Positions 1-11,509 of a stretch of DNA of 64,000 bases are shown in pieces; positions within the stretch are counted from its first letter, which is position 1, and the number at the start of each line of letters is the position of its first letter. A program made the position numbers and the translations under genes. This DNA is from Bisporella sp. PMI_857 (taxonomy: Eukaryota > Ascomycota > Leotiomycetes > Helotiales > Helotiaceae): the NCBI GenBank assembly GCA_021307315.1, contig JAJSPD010000085.1:62001-126000 (forward strand), given 5' to 3'. Under the pieces are notes generated by a model, which was given only the letters and a program-made list of their open reading frames with translations, did not search any database and was not told where the DNA came from.

Positions 1-915
1 CCCTGCTTCTGCCAACACATTGACATCCCTTTTTTTGGTGTGTTGCACAACGCTTGGTTGGCTGACGCATGAACTGCGGCAACCAAATGGTACCGTAGCG
101 ACACCAACCGATAAGAGCCGAATCTACCCTGCGATGCTAGAACGCCATTTGTGATGAACCAGAAAGGCAGACTCGGGGGTTGATTAGGGATAGTATACTC
201 ATAGATATAAACAAAAAGCTATTATAGAGCTGTTTGGGAGTTATTACTTGGCATAGATTGCGACTTGTACAACGATACTTAAAGCTTGTTTCTTTGCTTT
301 TACAGCTCTGTACAGGTAGTGTTGGTACGAGTGAATAGCACACCCCGCAACGCACGGACCACATGAGCATATACCCTGTACGTAGCAATAGACTTAGAAC
401 CATCAATACAAGAACAAGTCAACCACCTACAACGAGCATACTGGCACTGCGCAGAGATCGCGGTGCTACGTGCCCCGTGGGTACCGACTTGGCCAATTGC
501 AAGTTATCGGAACCAAGAAGTATCACTTACAGAATGATACAAACAGTTATACTTGTAACGTTTTCGCCTCTGAGTGAGGAACCAGTGTCTAGTCTATTTC
601 TACATACGTCTATTTCTATATACCATACCAACTAACGAGCCCCAAGCCCTGCTACCAGAACCGAAGGCTACCCCGAACGTTACAAAAACGGGCTAGTGCT
701 TTCTTGGGCCGCTAACTTATAAATGATTAGCTCTTGACCGCAGAATTCAAAAGGGCAATCCATGCGAGCCCTCGGCGCAACAAGGCGCGTGGAATGGGCA
801 AAAGGTAGGAACAAGCATGTAGCAATGTCCACAGAACTAAGGTAAGAGGTGTGGCTAGCTATGTGTAAAGACCCGTCCTAGCTTGGGTGCCTTATGACTA
901 AAGGTCCACAAATGC
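1..915. other. No gene recognised at left edge
   Basis: No open frame here resembles a known protein. The only structure I can support is the dispersed repeat at 393-556, listed separately. The 3' end of the secreted-protein gene lies at 916, so the last few hundred bases probably include its 3' UTR; that is inference. Confidence 0.5.
393..556 (+). repeat. Dispersed repeat, copy 1 (partner at 51701-51866)
   Basis: The segment from 'cttagaac' to 'gatacaaacag' recurs in the same orientation at 51701-51866 with scattered substitutions, mostly C/T and G/A. Motifs such as 'aacgagcata' also occur in other LTRs of this window (for example near 20240 and 55780). It is therefore probably a fragment of a Copia-like LTR, but I see no clear TG...CA ends or target duplication. 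Confidence 0.55.
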
Positions 916-2240
916 TTATACGTCAAGTCCTTGTAGTCTACAGTTTTCCTGGATGGTACGTCCAGGGAAAGTATCAGCGTTGAAAGTGCACACCGGAAGG
1001 TTAAAGATGCACTTGGCGGTGGCGTCAATAGGCAAGATATCTGGGGTGAAAGACTGCACACCGCTTTCGTCGAAGCAATCTGAGGGACCCTGCAAGAATG
1101 TTTCCTTAGAGATTCCATACTTGGTTATCATCGTACTAGCGATGTCATCAATTGAGTCGTCGCCCATTCGCAGTTGGAAGTTGTTTGGGGCGTTGGTAGC
1201 CGAGGTGCAGAGTTTGGGAGGCTGATCTCCGTTGCCGCAGAAATCGGTGGTGGCTCTGTAGACGTAGGCCTTTTGTCCTTGCAGTAGTAGAGCGATAGAG
1301 CGAAGTTTCATGCTATCAGCAACTTTTGATTGCATATCTGCTTGTGTGAAGTTTTGGGCGACGCCTAAGAATCCACCGCTGGCCAAAATGGAATTAATAC
1401 CTGATGTTGGATCATTAATCTCTGCGTCAAGGGTATTTCGGAGAGAATTCGATACGGTAGATTGGTAGTCCTTGACGGCAGTAGCGATGCTCACACCAAC
1501 GTCGCTCCATTTAACAAAGAGATTTGGTTCCTGCGGGGGCTTCATTTGCTGAGTTAAGAAACTACTAACCCCCTTAGCAACAGTGCTCACTTTGGCCAGG
1601 GCGCCGGTGAATGGAACGGCGCTCAAGCCAAGGGTGACCATAGAAAGCACTTCTTTGAAAGGGGTAACATTGTCTTCAGGTTGGGGCCAGAAGTCAGCGA
1701 CAACGGCAGGTATCTCTAAGGACATAATAGCGGCGGCGAATGAGACAGCGGTATTGAGTGAGTTCATGTAGCTGTTATAGTTCTGGATTGCAACCAGGCC
1801 ATACCTGCATTACTTAGTTAGCTGGACATCCGAAAGTGCAGGTACATTGTGGTGAAATCTGTGACGTAAATCGTAGACAAGCTTACCATGCGGGAAGAGT
1901 GACTGGGAGACAAGGTTGGCCAGCGTTGCAAAACTGGTCAAGCCCACTGCGAGAACAATTGTTAGTCCATTGTCCTATTACCTAGCATCTCATTAAATTC
2001 ATCAAGCACTCACCAAAAGAAGTTAGGCGCTCCTAACGAAGCAGCGAACCCTTGGACATTGTTCGTGGTGAGATTCGGCGCGGCAGCCGCGAGAAAACCA
2101 TTGAGATCCAGTTTGGTCCAAGTCGCCTCGCTCAACGCTTCAGAGGGGCATGAAGTACTTCCTTGAGGGAAGGCGATCGGGTTTGCCGTGGCGAGCTGAA
2201 GCGCCGGAAGCAAGGCAAGGAGGTGTGCTTTGCAATACAT
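916..2240 (-). CDS. Secreted protein of unknown function (DUF7872-like), 3 exons
   Basis: Exons are 2240-2014, 1946-1887 and 1804-916. Introns run 2013-1947 (GTGAGT...CGCAG) and 1886-1805 (GTAAGC...TGCAG) and the phases join exactly, giving 391 aa. The start at 2240 was chosen because the next residues (MYCKAHLLALLPALQLATA) form a classic signal peptide. The middle exon supplies a cysteine-rich stretch (FCGLDQFCNAGQPCLPV) followed by a long helical region and a C-terminal part with paired cysteines. This layout matches a family of fungal secreted proteins of unknown function that I recall as DUF7872; the family name is from memory. No catalytic motif is visible. It is one of the few undamaged host genes in the window. 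An extracellular role, perhaps effector-like, is inference only. Confidence 0.72.
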
Positions 2241-3447
2241 GACGGTGGTTCGCGTTGGTGGCGAAGGAAGATATTGTATTGAGAAAAATGGCGGCCAAGG
2301 AGTGGCGAAGTGAAGTGGCAAGATTGAATCAATTAATCGAGTGAATGGTTACAATAAAAGGAAGTAAATCGAAGGAAAGATACGATTGAGAAAGTTAAAA
2401 AGAAAGCAAAATCTACCTGGAGACAATGAAGGTAATAGTTGGAAGGCCGATAAAGAAAGAAGAAGAGGGATTTGGAAGGCAAGAAAGTCCTCCTTTATTA
2501 TACATCCATTACATCTCGCGCTTTGAATCCATTATTAAGGCCAATCGATACGATGAGATGGTTAAACATGTTAGGTTTCAGGTTAACTCTTTTTTTCTAT
2601 GCACAGCAGGGAGATTGGATTCATGAATTCATAGAAAACATAAAATGGCCTTTCCAATAACGTTTTCTTTCCTGTCGGATGGCCGTTGAAATAAAGTTTA
2701 GCTGAGGCGAAGCGAAGTATCAAAATACCTGCCAAGCGGATGTTGCACATGATCCACTAAAAATTATCTCGTATAGTCTCCACCAAGGTACTGCAGTTCA
2801 TTTGATTAATGCGTTAATGACAGTCTCGCTCAAATGTTCGGTGCCGGAGTTTGTGTAACAGCGAGCTGTGGACTTCATTTAAGCCTTTCTTTCGGTGGTT
2901 GCATAAATGTGGTCGCTGCTCTCCACCACAAACAGCCACAGCCACAGTCACAGCTCGCCGCCTACTAAACTAACAGTAACACTAGTATCACTAATGTCTT
3001 CTCGATCAATATAGACCTAATTGATACAGCTCTTGTCGATTTTACAAATGGAAGGTTGAGCAAAAGCTCCACACGCCCACCGTATGACTATTCATCTAGA
3101 TCAGACTACTGTAAAGGGGAACACGCGGAAAGCAAGGTCAACGACAGGATCTAGCACAAAACCAATGTCACGGTCACGACCCCAGGGCTACAGAGAGTAC
3201 TATAGGGGGTGATGCTATTGATGATACTAACTAAGAAGAGAAGGGTTCTGGGGCGAAGCCCTGCTTATATGGGTACGATTAAAACGTAGATCGCGAGTCA
3301 TGCGCCAAGGCTTGGTATACAGCGCTGCGCCGAATATTTAAGCGAGCCAATCAACTAGAAACTCGGCTAAATATTAGGCCGACCCCCACGGTAAAACGGA
3401 TTAAAAATCCACCCGAGATACCACTCCACTTGTAGCAACACCGCGTA
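2241..3447. other. Intergenic region, no gene seen
   Basis: This holds the upstream region of the secreted-protein gene followed by AT-rich sequence. I see no recognisable domain in any frame and no clean repeat ends. A promoter must lie at the left end, but no convincing TATA box can be assigned. Confidence 0.4.
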
Positions 3448-3871
3448 ACGTACTTAATAAGCAACTTGCTCGTCTAAGCAACTTGTTTTTTGGAAAACAC
3501 ACCAAAAATCGCGATTTTGGCATGCTTGTATTTCAACTATTAATTATTTTAATCGATCAAAACTCGAAACTTAGTTTTCTGAGTATTTAAATAAGCAGTA
3601 TTATAAGTTTTAAAATGCCTAGTATTATATAGATTCAGATATAGCATTTTACTTTAAAATAACTTGTACAATTTCTATTTCTAAATAACTATTAATTGTA
3701 ATAGTCTCAATTTTTACTTCTGTATAAGAATCACAGCTAAATTGTTATATATAAAGTTTTATAAAGTTAGGTAAAGTATTAGTTGAGATATAAACATGCC
3801 AAAATCGCGATTTTTGGTGTGTTTTCCAAAAAACAAGTTGCTTAGACGAGCAAGTTGCTTATTAAGTACGT
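3448..3871. mobile_element. MITE of pogo type with long perfect inverted ends
   Basis: The 424-bp element has perfect terminal inverted repeats. Including the flanking TA target duplications (3446-3447 and 3872-3873), 80 bases at each side (3445-3524 and 3795-3874) are exact reverse complements. The ends start ACGTACTTAATAAGCAACTT and the motif 'aagcaacttg' is repeated inside each arm. The interior is AT-rich and non-coding. The same terminal sequence, also next to TA, starts the pogo-like element at 47973, so that family is the likely source of transposase in trans. Confidence 0.88.
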
Positions 3872-3988
3872 TACTTGTTACGTGGTTGGTAAGCAGAATG
3901 TGGTAAATTGAGTTTGATTGTTGCTACTACTACAGTGCGTTCTTTATGCCACAGGTAGGTCATGTGGCCGAATCTTCTATTCACTCCT

Positions 3989-4169
3989 TGTCAGAAATAG
4001 GATCTAATAATCAGGGGAATCAATTGGGGGATCTGTGAAGGTATCACGGCGGTCGAATGCAGGCTTGTGGGAGCTTTACGGGTTATGATTATTATCTACA
4101 ATTACGGCTGTGATCTGTGTGTGCGTGAGGTGCTCTAGCTCCTTGGCCTACGTAAGTCGGTTCCTGACA
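3989..4169 (+). mobile_element. Solo LTR, family B, TSD CTCCT
   Basis: Runs from TGTCAGAAATAG to GGTTCCTGACA and is flanked by exact 5-bp duplications CTCCT (3984-3988 and 4170-4174). Related copies lie at 33649, 50961 and 55506. It is inserted in the decayed NACHT gene to its right and supplies that relic's present stop codon. Confidence 0.85.
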
Positions 4170-5234
4170 CTCCTCCATTGATTTAGGACCCACAAAATCC
4201 CTCTTACCTTACCTAACATACCAACAGTGACTGCCTTATCGCAGGAGACCTGAAACCAGGACGAGTACTTTGGCGACTCGACTGTCGTCCAAATTTTGTC
4301 AAATCGTGAGGCTAATTTGTATTGTGTTTCTGGTCGGCGTGCGTGAATATACCAGTTATTGGCTGTATATTCGAGGAATAGATAGTTGAGCAGTTTCTGG
4401 TCAAAGTCAGCAGCAGACTCAGAAGGACCTTCTATAAAGTTACCGTATGCCAGGTAATTGAGGCATTTCAGGCTGATTTCGTCGTCGGCCGTCGAAGCAG
4501 GGCCTTCAGATATTCTTGGCGACTGCGGATATTCTTGAACAGAGTAGTGCGAGAGACCGAGATATCCACTAGTGGTGATCAACAAGCTTCTCAAGCTCTT
4601 GATGAGATACTCAGTGTCATAGAATCTGTCATCAGGGTCCAAAGAGGTGTTGTCATCTTCAATGACAACGGCTTCGGCCACTTCTTGTAGCGTTATTGAC
4701 CGAGCCGCAAAGATGATGAATTGCAGGGTTCGTCGAAGGAACTCATTTTCCTCTTCTGATCAGAATTCTATTGTAGTTCTCATCGTGAGTTTTTAGCAGG
4801 TCTTTCAAAGCTTTTCGGATTGCTTTTGATCTTTCAAGATTCTTCAGGATATCCATTTGGCTTACAACCTATCGAAACCTGTGCATCGATTAGTGATAAG
4901 GATTGCAGAGGTGGATAGTGAGACATGCGTTCGTAGGGCACTTTTAACCAGTTACTGCACAATCTCTTGTTATAGACCTTTACAGAGATCTCGTAAATTA
5001 TCTGTAAGGTTGATTTGCCTGTTAGCGAAAAGCTCGACATCCGCAGCAACGGAGCGGTTCTCTATCACAGCCGAATAAATGGGAAGTCCGGAAAACGACT
5101 TCTGAATGTTATGTTCGCTCCGACTCGTCAAGGACAGAAAAACCCATTTGCCGTCCATTCAAAATAGGCAGTAATATCTGGCACTCCGAACGTTTATCCG
5201 GTGCATCCAGAACTATACACACTTTCTAGAAATA
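4170..5234 (-). pseudogene. Decayed NACHT-type NLR gene, C-terminal part
   Basis: The longest clean stretch (4681 down to 4170) reads AEAVVIEDDNTSLDPDDRF and then HYSVQEY. This is the winged-helix region that follows NACHT domains in fungal NLRs. Upstream frames (4834-5200) give a Walker-B-like VCIVLDAP and an LTSRSEHNIQKSF segment, with several stops and frame changes between. It is cut at 4170 by a family-B LTR and at 5234 by the Fot1 element. The remaining N-terminal part lies beyond that element at 7078-7890 on the same strand. No repeat domain is left. The call is confident as a relic; the exact exon structure is not recoverable by eye. Confidence 0.72.
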
Positions 5235-7077
5235 AGTCCGTGCACCCCCATCCGAACCACCCCCCCATCAGAACCACCTAAAATTAAGCGATTTTCAGAC
5301 TACTGCCCACACTTAAATAATTATAATTAAATAACTACTCAATTTCAATACAATCTAAAGTAGAATCAGATAGACTAGCTATTTCTTCTTCTTCCTCCTC
5401 AATTCTAGCCCCGTCAGCTGCTATTTGCGCTTTGTAAATAGCTTCAATATCTGCAAACTTGGAATTTGGGCTAGTTTTAACCTTTTTCCGTTTTTTAGGC
5501 TTAGCTTTCTTTAATTGAACTTCTAAAAAGTGAATTCTAAGCTCATAATCTGCTAAAACACTTTCTTGCTTTTTAAAACCTTTTATAATCTTCCGAAATA
5601 AGAGCCTTTGTGTCAAATGACCTTAGTTCTAGAGCTTTTGGAACTTAGCTGCCTAGGCTTTCATTTCAGTCGATTTTTTAAGTGTAGACTATACAGGTTG
5701 AAATAAATTGACTGTAGAACCTTCAATTAGGTTCTGTAAAGCTTGTAAAGTATGTATAAAAGTCTTTTTGGCCATATTACTATTCTCCAAGAGTAAAAAG
5801 CTTATAAGTGGTTTTACTATAGATTTTAGCCAAAGACCAGTTGCTTTCCACTCATTTTTAATAATCTTAGCAGCCAAAGCTTCTTTTCTAGCTTTCTAGT
5901 AGCAAGCTAAAAAATTCTGCTTTCCAATTGAGCTAGAATTTGTCAAAAGAGTCAAATATCCAACTTTTTTCCGGTAATGACTTTTAAGAGAAAAAAAGAC
6001 TGATAAATCCAAAAGTTGAAAAACGTAAGAAGTATGTAGAAGTAAAAATAAAAGATATACATTATGCTAGTAGCACAAGTACATGAATTCAGTAGTTTCA
6101 TGACTTCTATAGCCATTTAGAATAAGAAGTCTAGGCTCTAGAGTGAATGTTTAAAGAAAAAACACTTTCTGGAGCCATTCCACAGCTGTATTATCTGAAG
6201 TCCAGGCATTTTCGGTAGCTGTAAACTGCCAGCCTTCGTACGGAGTAAAGTCTATAGAAAACCATTATTGTTGGACTGTTTTCTTTTTGAAAATTACTAA
6301 CGAAGTAAGTGCTTTTCTACTTGCTGAAACACACTTAATAAATAATGTCCAAGCACGAGATCCAGGCTGTTTCTTTTGAATAGAACGCTTTTTAGCACTT
6401 CCGACTACTAGCCCATTTGCTCCATAACTCTCTATAATACCGGATTCATTTATATTCCACCGATTTTCGAGCGAAATAGCTTGGATTTAAGGAAAGAGAA
6501 AAAGCTGAAACCAGGACTTAATTATAGAAGTAGTAGCTCTATTAACACGCTGAGAATCAATATTACGAAACCTCTAAGTCTTGAGAATAAAGTTGCGTTG
6601 TAAAAAAGCTTGCATTCAGCGTTTTCTTAGTAATTTGCTATCTCCTTTAAAGTCTAAAAGGCGCTGGGCAAACTGTTTAATTTGCGCATAAGTCAAAAGC
6701 ACTTCTAAAACCTTTTGAACAAAAACCCATAAAGCTAAGTGTTCTTTTTGTACCTTTGATAACCTCTGTTGATTTTCCGCTGCAATAAAATAGTCTTTTT
6801 TGCCTGCAATTCGACCTCGGAAAGTAAAGTAAAAAATACCCCATTCTCGAGCAGCTAGCTTAATAGACTTGCCATTTCCAACATCCTTTATAGCTTGAGC
6901 TATATCATCTTCGGTATATTGAAGCATAACTAGCTTAAGAAGTAAAATCCAAAGTTTGAAGTAATTTAGATTAGAATTAATTCAATAAAAACAAAAATAG
7001 TGGGAGTAGCGGTCTGAAAATCGCTTAATTTTAGGTGGTTCTGATGGGGGGGTGGTTCGGATGGGGGTGCACGGACT
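5235..7077 (-). mobile_element. Fot1/pogo-type DNA transposon, degenerate
   Basis: The 1843-bp element is bounded by TA (5233-5234 and 7078-7079). Its first and last 66 bases are perfect inverted repeats beginning AGTCCGTGCACCCCC. Size, TA target and transposase remnants fit Fot1/pogo. It has landed inside the NACHT domain of a host NLR relic. Similar terminal sequence occurs as a short relic at 49014-49037. Confidence 0.88.
5335..6927 (-). pseudogene. Fot1/pogo transposase relic
   Basis: From the 5' end at 6927: MLQYTEDDIAQAIKDVGNG followed by a psq-type helix-turn-helix (SIKLAAREWGI) and a second DNA-binding segment. A fragment near 5877-5689 contains NEWKATGLW, the 'A-ATGLWP' motif near the end of Fot1-type transposases. 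A lysine-rich coiled-coil-like tail ends at 5335. Many stops and frame changes separate these pieces, and the DDE region in between is unreadable. It is non-functional. Confidence 0.75.
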
Positions 7078-7890
7078 TATTCTCGGACAATAAAAGCGAG
7101 AACGCCGAGTAGTTCTTCTGGTGATGAACGTGGCCTTTCGCCTTTGTACTTTTCCCAAAGCCGTAAACCTTTTCAGGGACCGCTATGAGGCAATTAGCGA
7201 GTTGGCGAATAAGTAAACAAAGAATGCCTTCAGTGTGTTGTTGTTCGGCATTTTGAATGTTAAAGCAAAAACACGCTAAAGCTGCGGCTGGTGGCACCTC
7301 TGATTTGGTCACAATAGGCCATACTTTAAGAGATAGCTGCTGTATTACCGTAGAGCTGAGAGTTGTTAGATATCACACTTAGAAAGAGCTTCCGATACGA
7401 TGCTGTCAGAGACTGCGAATTATGAGAGTGGGAGGCCGATGCATTCACCATAAAATTGTTTCCCCCGCTCCCGCTGCACCCGCTTGTCAGACAGACAGAG
7501 GAACGTGGCACTGAGGAAAGCACCCACAAACTGCATATAACCAGAAAGTGAAATGCTCTTCCTCCGCTCAGGCCAAAAATTGTTTCCCTTCCACGAGCCA
7601 GGCGCCGGCGCTGCATTGCATGTGGCAAAAACCCCATCAGGCTAATCCAAGACCTTCAAGGCCGACAATTTCCCCAGATCCCCATCATCGTGCAAAAAGC
7701 TTAGGTAGTCGCGCAGTGTGGACAAGACGCCCTGCAACGACACGAGCCCCGACGTGACTTTTGCTAATTCTTTTGGTGGACTCTTCAGCGCCCGAAAACA
7801 ACCCCATCCTGTCTTTACCACCTTGCCGGTCATGCCAACGAAGGAGATGATACTCGACGCGACGGCGAGCCTGGTGATTGCTTCGGCCAT
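7078..7890 (-). pseudogene. Decayed NACHT-type NLR gene, N-terminal part
   Basis: Residues from 7890 downward (MAEAITRLAVASSIISFVGM...VTSGLVSLQGVLSTL) are the N-terminal helical domain common in fungal STAND proteins. A second readable piece, 7312-7085, has ALACFCFNIQNAEQQHTEGI...LIRQL, the segment after the Walker A loop in NACHT domains. It then runs into the Fot1 insertion, beyond which the Walker B part continues at 5230. The P-loop itself is not recognisable between 7320 and 7640. It was probably one gene with 4170-5234 before the insertion. Confidence 0.6.
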
Positions 7891-8267
7891 GATCGCAATT
7901 CACGTGGGATATTGGGCAATAGAGAGAACGCAGCCATCCTTTTGAGAAGGAAACCGTGGGGCTTCATATCCAAGTATGCTACAAGGCTCAACGAGAGCCT
8001 GGAGAGCCAACTAGAAATCGGGAGCCCCTGCGCTTAACGCCCCGAGTTGATGCTGGTGCCGATGATGGCTGTGCTGGAAATACGCGTTTTAAATGGGGGA
8101 AAGTTTTTACGATCGGAAATACAGGGGCCACACCCTCCCGTCCGCCTTCTACTTGTATCACCAAAACATGGAACTTGGCTGTGAGTTGTGTGCTGATATC
8201 CAGGCTAGCCTTGAATGGCAGCGCTGCATGCATGTGTCTTCATTACTACTCAAGCAATCATTGAACT
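7891..8267. other. No gene recognised
   Basis: Short open frames here overlap one another on both strands and match no family I know. I see no repeat ends. Confidence 0.35.
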
Positions 8268-9173
8268 TTACTGGAAATTCAGCCTACGGCTTAATTTCAG
8301 GGCTTCGCCTTTCCACATAAAACTACATCCCCACCGAACGGATGCAACTAAACATTGGACAGCAGCCATCGGCCTTCCTCCGTCATTGAAGCGTCTAGGT
8401 GGAGAAACAACCACCCCCTCTGTGCCCAACCATGTTAGAGCAATGGTGACAATAACGGAGTTAATAGTAGGGAAATTCTCAGGTTAGAGCAATGAATTGA
8501 TGATAATCCCACCACCTTCAATCATGACACCTCTCAAACCTTTAAAACTCAAAGCTTTCAGTACATCCCTCCAATCAAGTTTGTAGTTATTGATGCTTGT
8601 AGTTGCGATTTCAACCGTAATGAATTTGCCTCCGGCTTCGTCCGGGATAGCCTTCTTGTCCGCTGGTGGGTTTGCCAGTCCTGTAATAATATACGGTGCT
8701 CTTCCCTGTCTATTTCTTACCAGCTGGAAGATCTTGTGGTTCGCAGTAAAGTCCCAGCGTGCGGCAGGATCGATAATGATTGGACGAAGCTAGCCCTCGA
8801 GTCCTTGCCCGCTATATCCGCCCACTCCCTCAATTCGACAATTCAGACTAGGGTTATCGGCGACGGCGGTCCCAACGCCGATGAGAATGGCATCATATCG
8901 AGACCGCAGATAATGCGTTATAGCCTTCGATTGAGGTCCAGATAGCTGGGTGGGAACTCCGGGTGATAGAGCCAGCTGCGAATCGAGAGAGGTTGAGAAG
9001 GTTACGGTTGTGAAAGGAAAGGAGGAGTCTATGGCGGGCGGGAGGTCTTTTGGAGGTAGGCGGGGCTCAAGAAATGGTCGATGCTCATCTGGGAAGTGCA
9101 GCGTATCCTTTAGAAGGGAAGCCATACTGCATGGAGCGTAGAAAGAGATGCGAGGGGACTTAGATTTCGTCAA
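8268..9173 (-). pseudogene. RIB7: RIB7-like riboflavin pathway reductase, two nonsense changes
   Basis: One continuous frame of 302 codons resembles 2,5-diamino-6-ribosylamino-pyrimidinone 5'-phosphate reductase (RibD C-terminal fold), the NADPH-dependent second step of fungal riboflavin synthesis. Recognisable blocks in order: FTTVTFSTSLDSQLAL, LSGPQSKAITHYLRSRYDA, ILIGVGTAVADNPSLNCR, then after a stop RPIIIDPAARWDF, GLRGVMIEGGGIIINSLL, a second stop, SVIVTIALTWLG and SPPRRFNDGGRPMAAV. The stops are TAG at 8790-8792, where the family usually has Gln, and TAA at 8484-8486. Both are explained by C-to-T changes, as in repeat-induced point mutation (RIP). No frameshift is needed. The gene is needed for growth without riboflavin, so an intact copy should exist elsewhere. 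Confidence 0.85.
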
Positions 9174-10045
9174 CTTTCTGGGAATTCTAGAGTTAATATG
9201 GCCTTTTGGTTTCCAGTGGGAGTATGAAACTCACAAGATACGCAAAGCGAATAGTATGGCGGCTAAAAGCAAAAAAGGGTGCCTCAAGAAGGGTCGAGAC
9301 ATGGAACCAGACCATCGCCCGACTGTAGTGTTGTGGAATGTTTAAGGCCCTCTGGGGCTTAAGTTTGTGTTGGCACAGCTGTGTAACACCTCCGAGGGAA
9401 AGTGCCTCCGCAGAGTGAATCACATCGCCTAAGGGCAGTTTATTGGAGTGCGAGCTCTGAGGCGGCTAGAAGTGGTGGTAGTGGAGGGTCAGTTGCACGA
9501 CGCGAGGTTGACGTTGGTGCGTTATTGGGTGGGTTGAACCGAGTAAGTATGGGAGCCAATTAGTAATGCAGATGGCAAGATAGTATATTGGTTGACGACC
9601 TGGGAGCTAATCCCTTATATAATATCTGCAGTCTTAATGTAAATCATGTGTGTTGAGAGATTGCAGTTTGGTTTTCATTGGACGGCGTGCAAAATCTGGA
9701 GGCGCATTGAATCGCATAAGCATGGATGCAAGCAAATTCCCATAGATCGACATCATCCAAGTGACCCAAATCTGTCTTACCTCAACCCTCGGAACCTCTA
9801 GATTATGACCTTCTCCCCTTAAGATTCTTCCAGAGTTGAAGATTAGAGTGAGAAGTCCTCAAATGGCAGATATCGCTTTTACAACATTGAGCAATTTTGT
9901 CTTCGACGAGCTTCATTTCTCAGGCAAACTTGTTCTGAAAGACTCGTAGGGGTCCTGGAGCCTATGGTAAGGTTACATTTTCATTATAACCATGTTTCTC
10001 GTTGCCGAAAATATACTGACAGGTGATGAGTAAACAGCTGTTCTA
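9174..10045. other. No gene recognised
   Basis: Between the RIB7-like and MAK32-like relics no frame shows a family I recognise. Given the decay of both neighbours it may be degraded intergenic DNA of the same block. Confidence 0.35.
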
Positions 10046-10856
10046 GGTGCTCGCCTCTTCCCGCCAATCCCAGCATCACGTTCACTGGGATGGCCCCTCT
10101 ATGTTGGGAACGACTTTCCACCACCACTGAACGCAAATTGAGAGTCTGGGACATGTCCTTATCCTTCTTATGTGATGAGAACACCATTACAGCTCGCGGA
10201 TTACTAGAGCACGAAGATGATGCGTTTGGGAGTCAGTGCCTACCTGTCGTCTGCTTCAGCAACCCGAAGTCATCTTTTCACTCGGATTCCTCTCTATACA
10301 AAGCTAACAAAACCTGCATCACAGATGCGCACTTCACCGAGATCTCCCCACCTCTCCACATTACAGTCTACAACTTTGTTCCACACCACCCTCTCCTCTC
10401 CTCTCCTCCCGCACCTACCATCTCTTCGGCAACCCCTCCTTCCTTACTACTCAAAGCTCTCTCCTCCACTCCCGCCGCTCATCCACCAATATCAGCACCC
10501 ACCCATCATAATTTGGGAGCCAGAAAGGCGCAAACTTGATCCCTCAGCCCTGCTCTCCGTCCTCACCATGAAACAAATCGACATCACCTCCCCCAACCGC
10601 CTCGAACTGGGCCGTCTCTTCGGCCACGACTTCTCTTCTTAGCCCGGTAAGCTAAACAAGGGAAAGCTAGAAGAGTTAGCCAAGCGCTTACTTAACTCGT
10701 GGGTTGGTGCGAGCGGGGATGGCACGCTCCTAGTTTATGCCGCGGAGTGGGGCTGTTTCTCGCTTCGAAGAGGGGAGGAACCATTGTGGAGTTGGCGAAG
10801 CGTTGTGGTGGTTGTGGGGTCGTCCCCTTTACGTGTAAATGCGACGGCGACGTGAC
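10046..10856 (+). pseudogene. MAK32-like pfkB-family kinase relic
   Basis: Pieces of one protein appear in order but in changing frames: LGARLFPPIPASRSLGW and YVGNDFP near 10046-10110, then ITARGLLEHEDDAFG (10170-10230), then PPIIIWEPERRKL...DITSPNRLELGRLFG (10490-10630). After a stop at 10640-10642 comes KLEELAKRLLNSW...LLVYAAEWGCFSL (to about 10790). These are the conserved blocks of the fungal MAK32-like branch of the ribokinase/pfkB family, including the IWEP and SPNxxEL motifs. At least two frameshifts and several stops make it a relic. The catalytic GxGD segment is not found. The family assignment rests on motif memory. Confidence 0.62.
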
Positions 10857-11328
10857 CTCATCAGAACAAAAGTTCTTTTTTTTACAAAACTTATATGCGT
10901 GTCATTTCCTCAGATGTTGTAGTTTCACTATGTAAAATTAATGTATTTACTAGAAATAAATTGGGAAGCCCGAAGCAGCCGCCCCGCCTGATGTCGCTTT
11001 TTGAGATGTCAGGCTAGCAACGGGGATTATCTACCATCTCCCGACCCAAATGTCGCGAGCACAGCAGGCAGCGCAGCAGGGGTCGAGCATGTCTAGCGGA
11101 TTCTCAACATTCCATTTCCACACACGCCTTGCTAACATGACCCAGTATCATCGCCGTTCACGACCTAAATCCTTGAAGCAAGAATAACAGCGACGTGGCG
11201 CAAGCACTTAACACATCTTCACAACACCTCGGATAGCACTATGAAATAGCTTTGGAAGATTTGGATTGGGAAGACTGGAAATGACAAGATTGCAGCGGGT
11301 AGATTTGGATGGGAAGATTTGGCTGGTG
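10857..11328. other. No gene recognised
   Basis: AT-rich then mixed sequence with no convincing frame. It ends at the family-K LTR relative. Confidence 0.35.
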
Positions 11329-11509
11329 TGTAAAGGTTAGCACGTGACCAACTCGCGTATGTTCCCTAATTGGGACTAGTAGCACCTGGCCTGAGAGCCG
11401 ACTTAGTGAGAGCTTTTCCAGAGCTCCACCTCGTCTCCGTAGTTTGGTATTTTCGTATTGAAGCACCTACAACCCGCCTTTCCAGGCTTATAGCACCGTG
11501 TTCGTGACA
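11329..11509 (+). mobile_element. Solo LTR, family K, copy without clear TSD
   Basis: TGTAAAGGTTAGCACGTGACC to GTTCGTGACA matches the 27033-27216 element over its whole length with scattered substitutions. No matching flanking duplication is visible here. It lies about 310 bp upstream of the HET gene and contains CACGTG, so it may sit in that gene's promoter region. Confidence 0.7.

Noticed and set aside
10360..10480. CT-rich tract as a promoter pyrimidine block
   Set aside because: It lies inside the MAK32-like relic, whose protein blocks continue on both sides.
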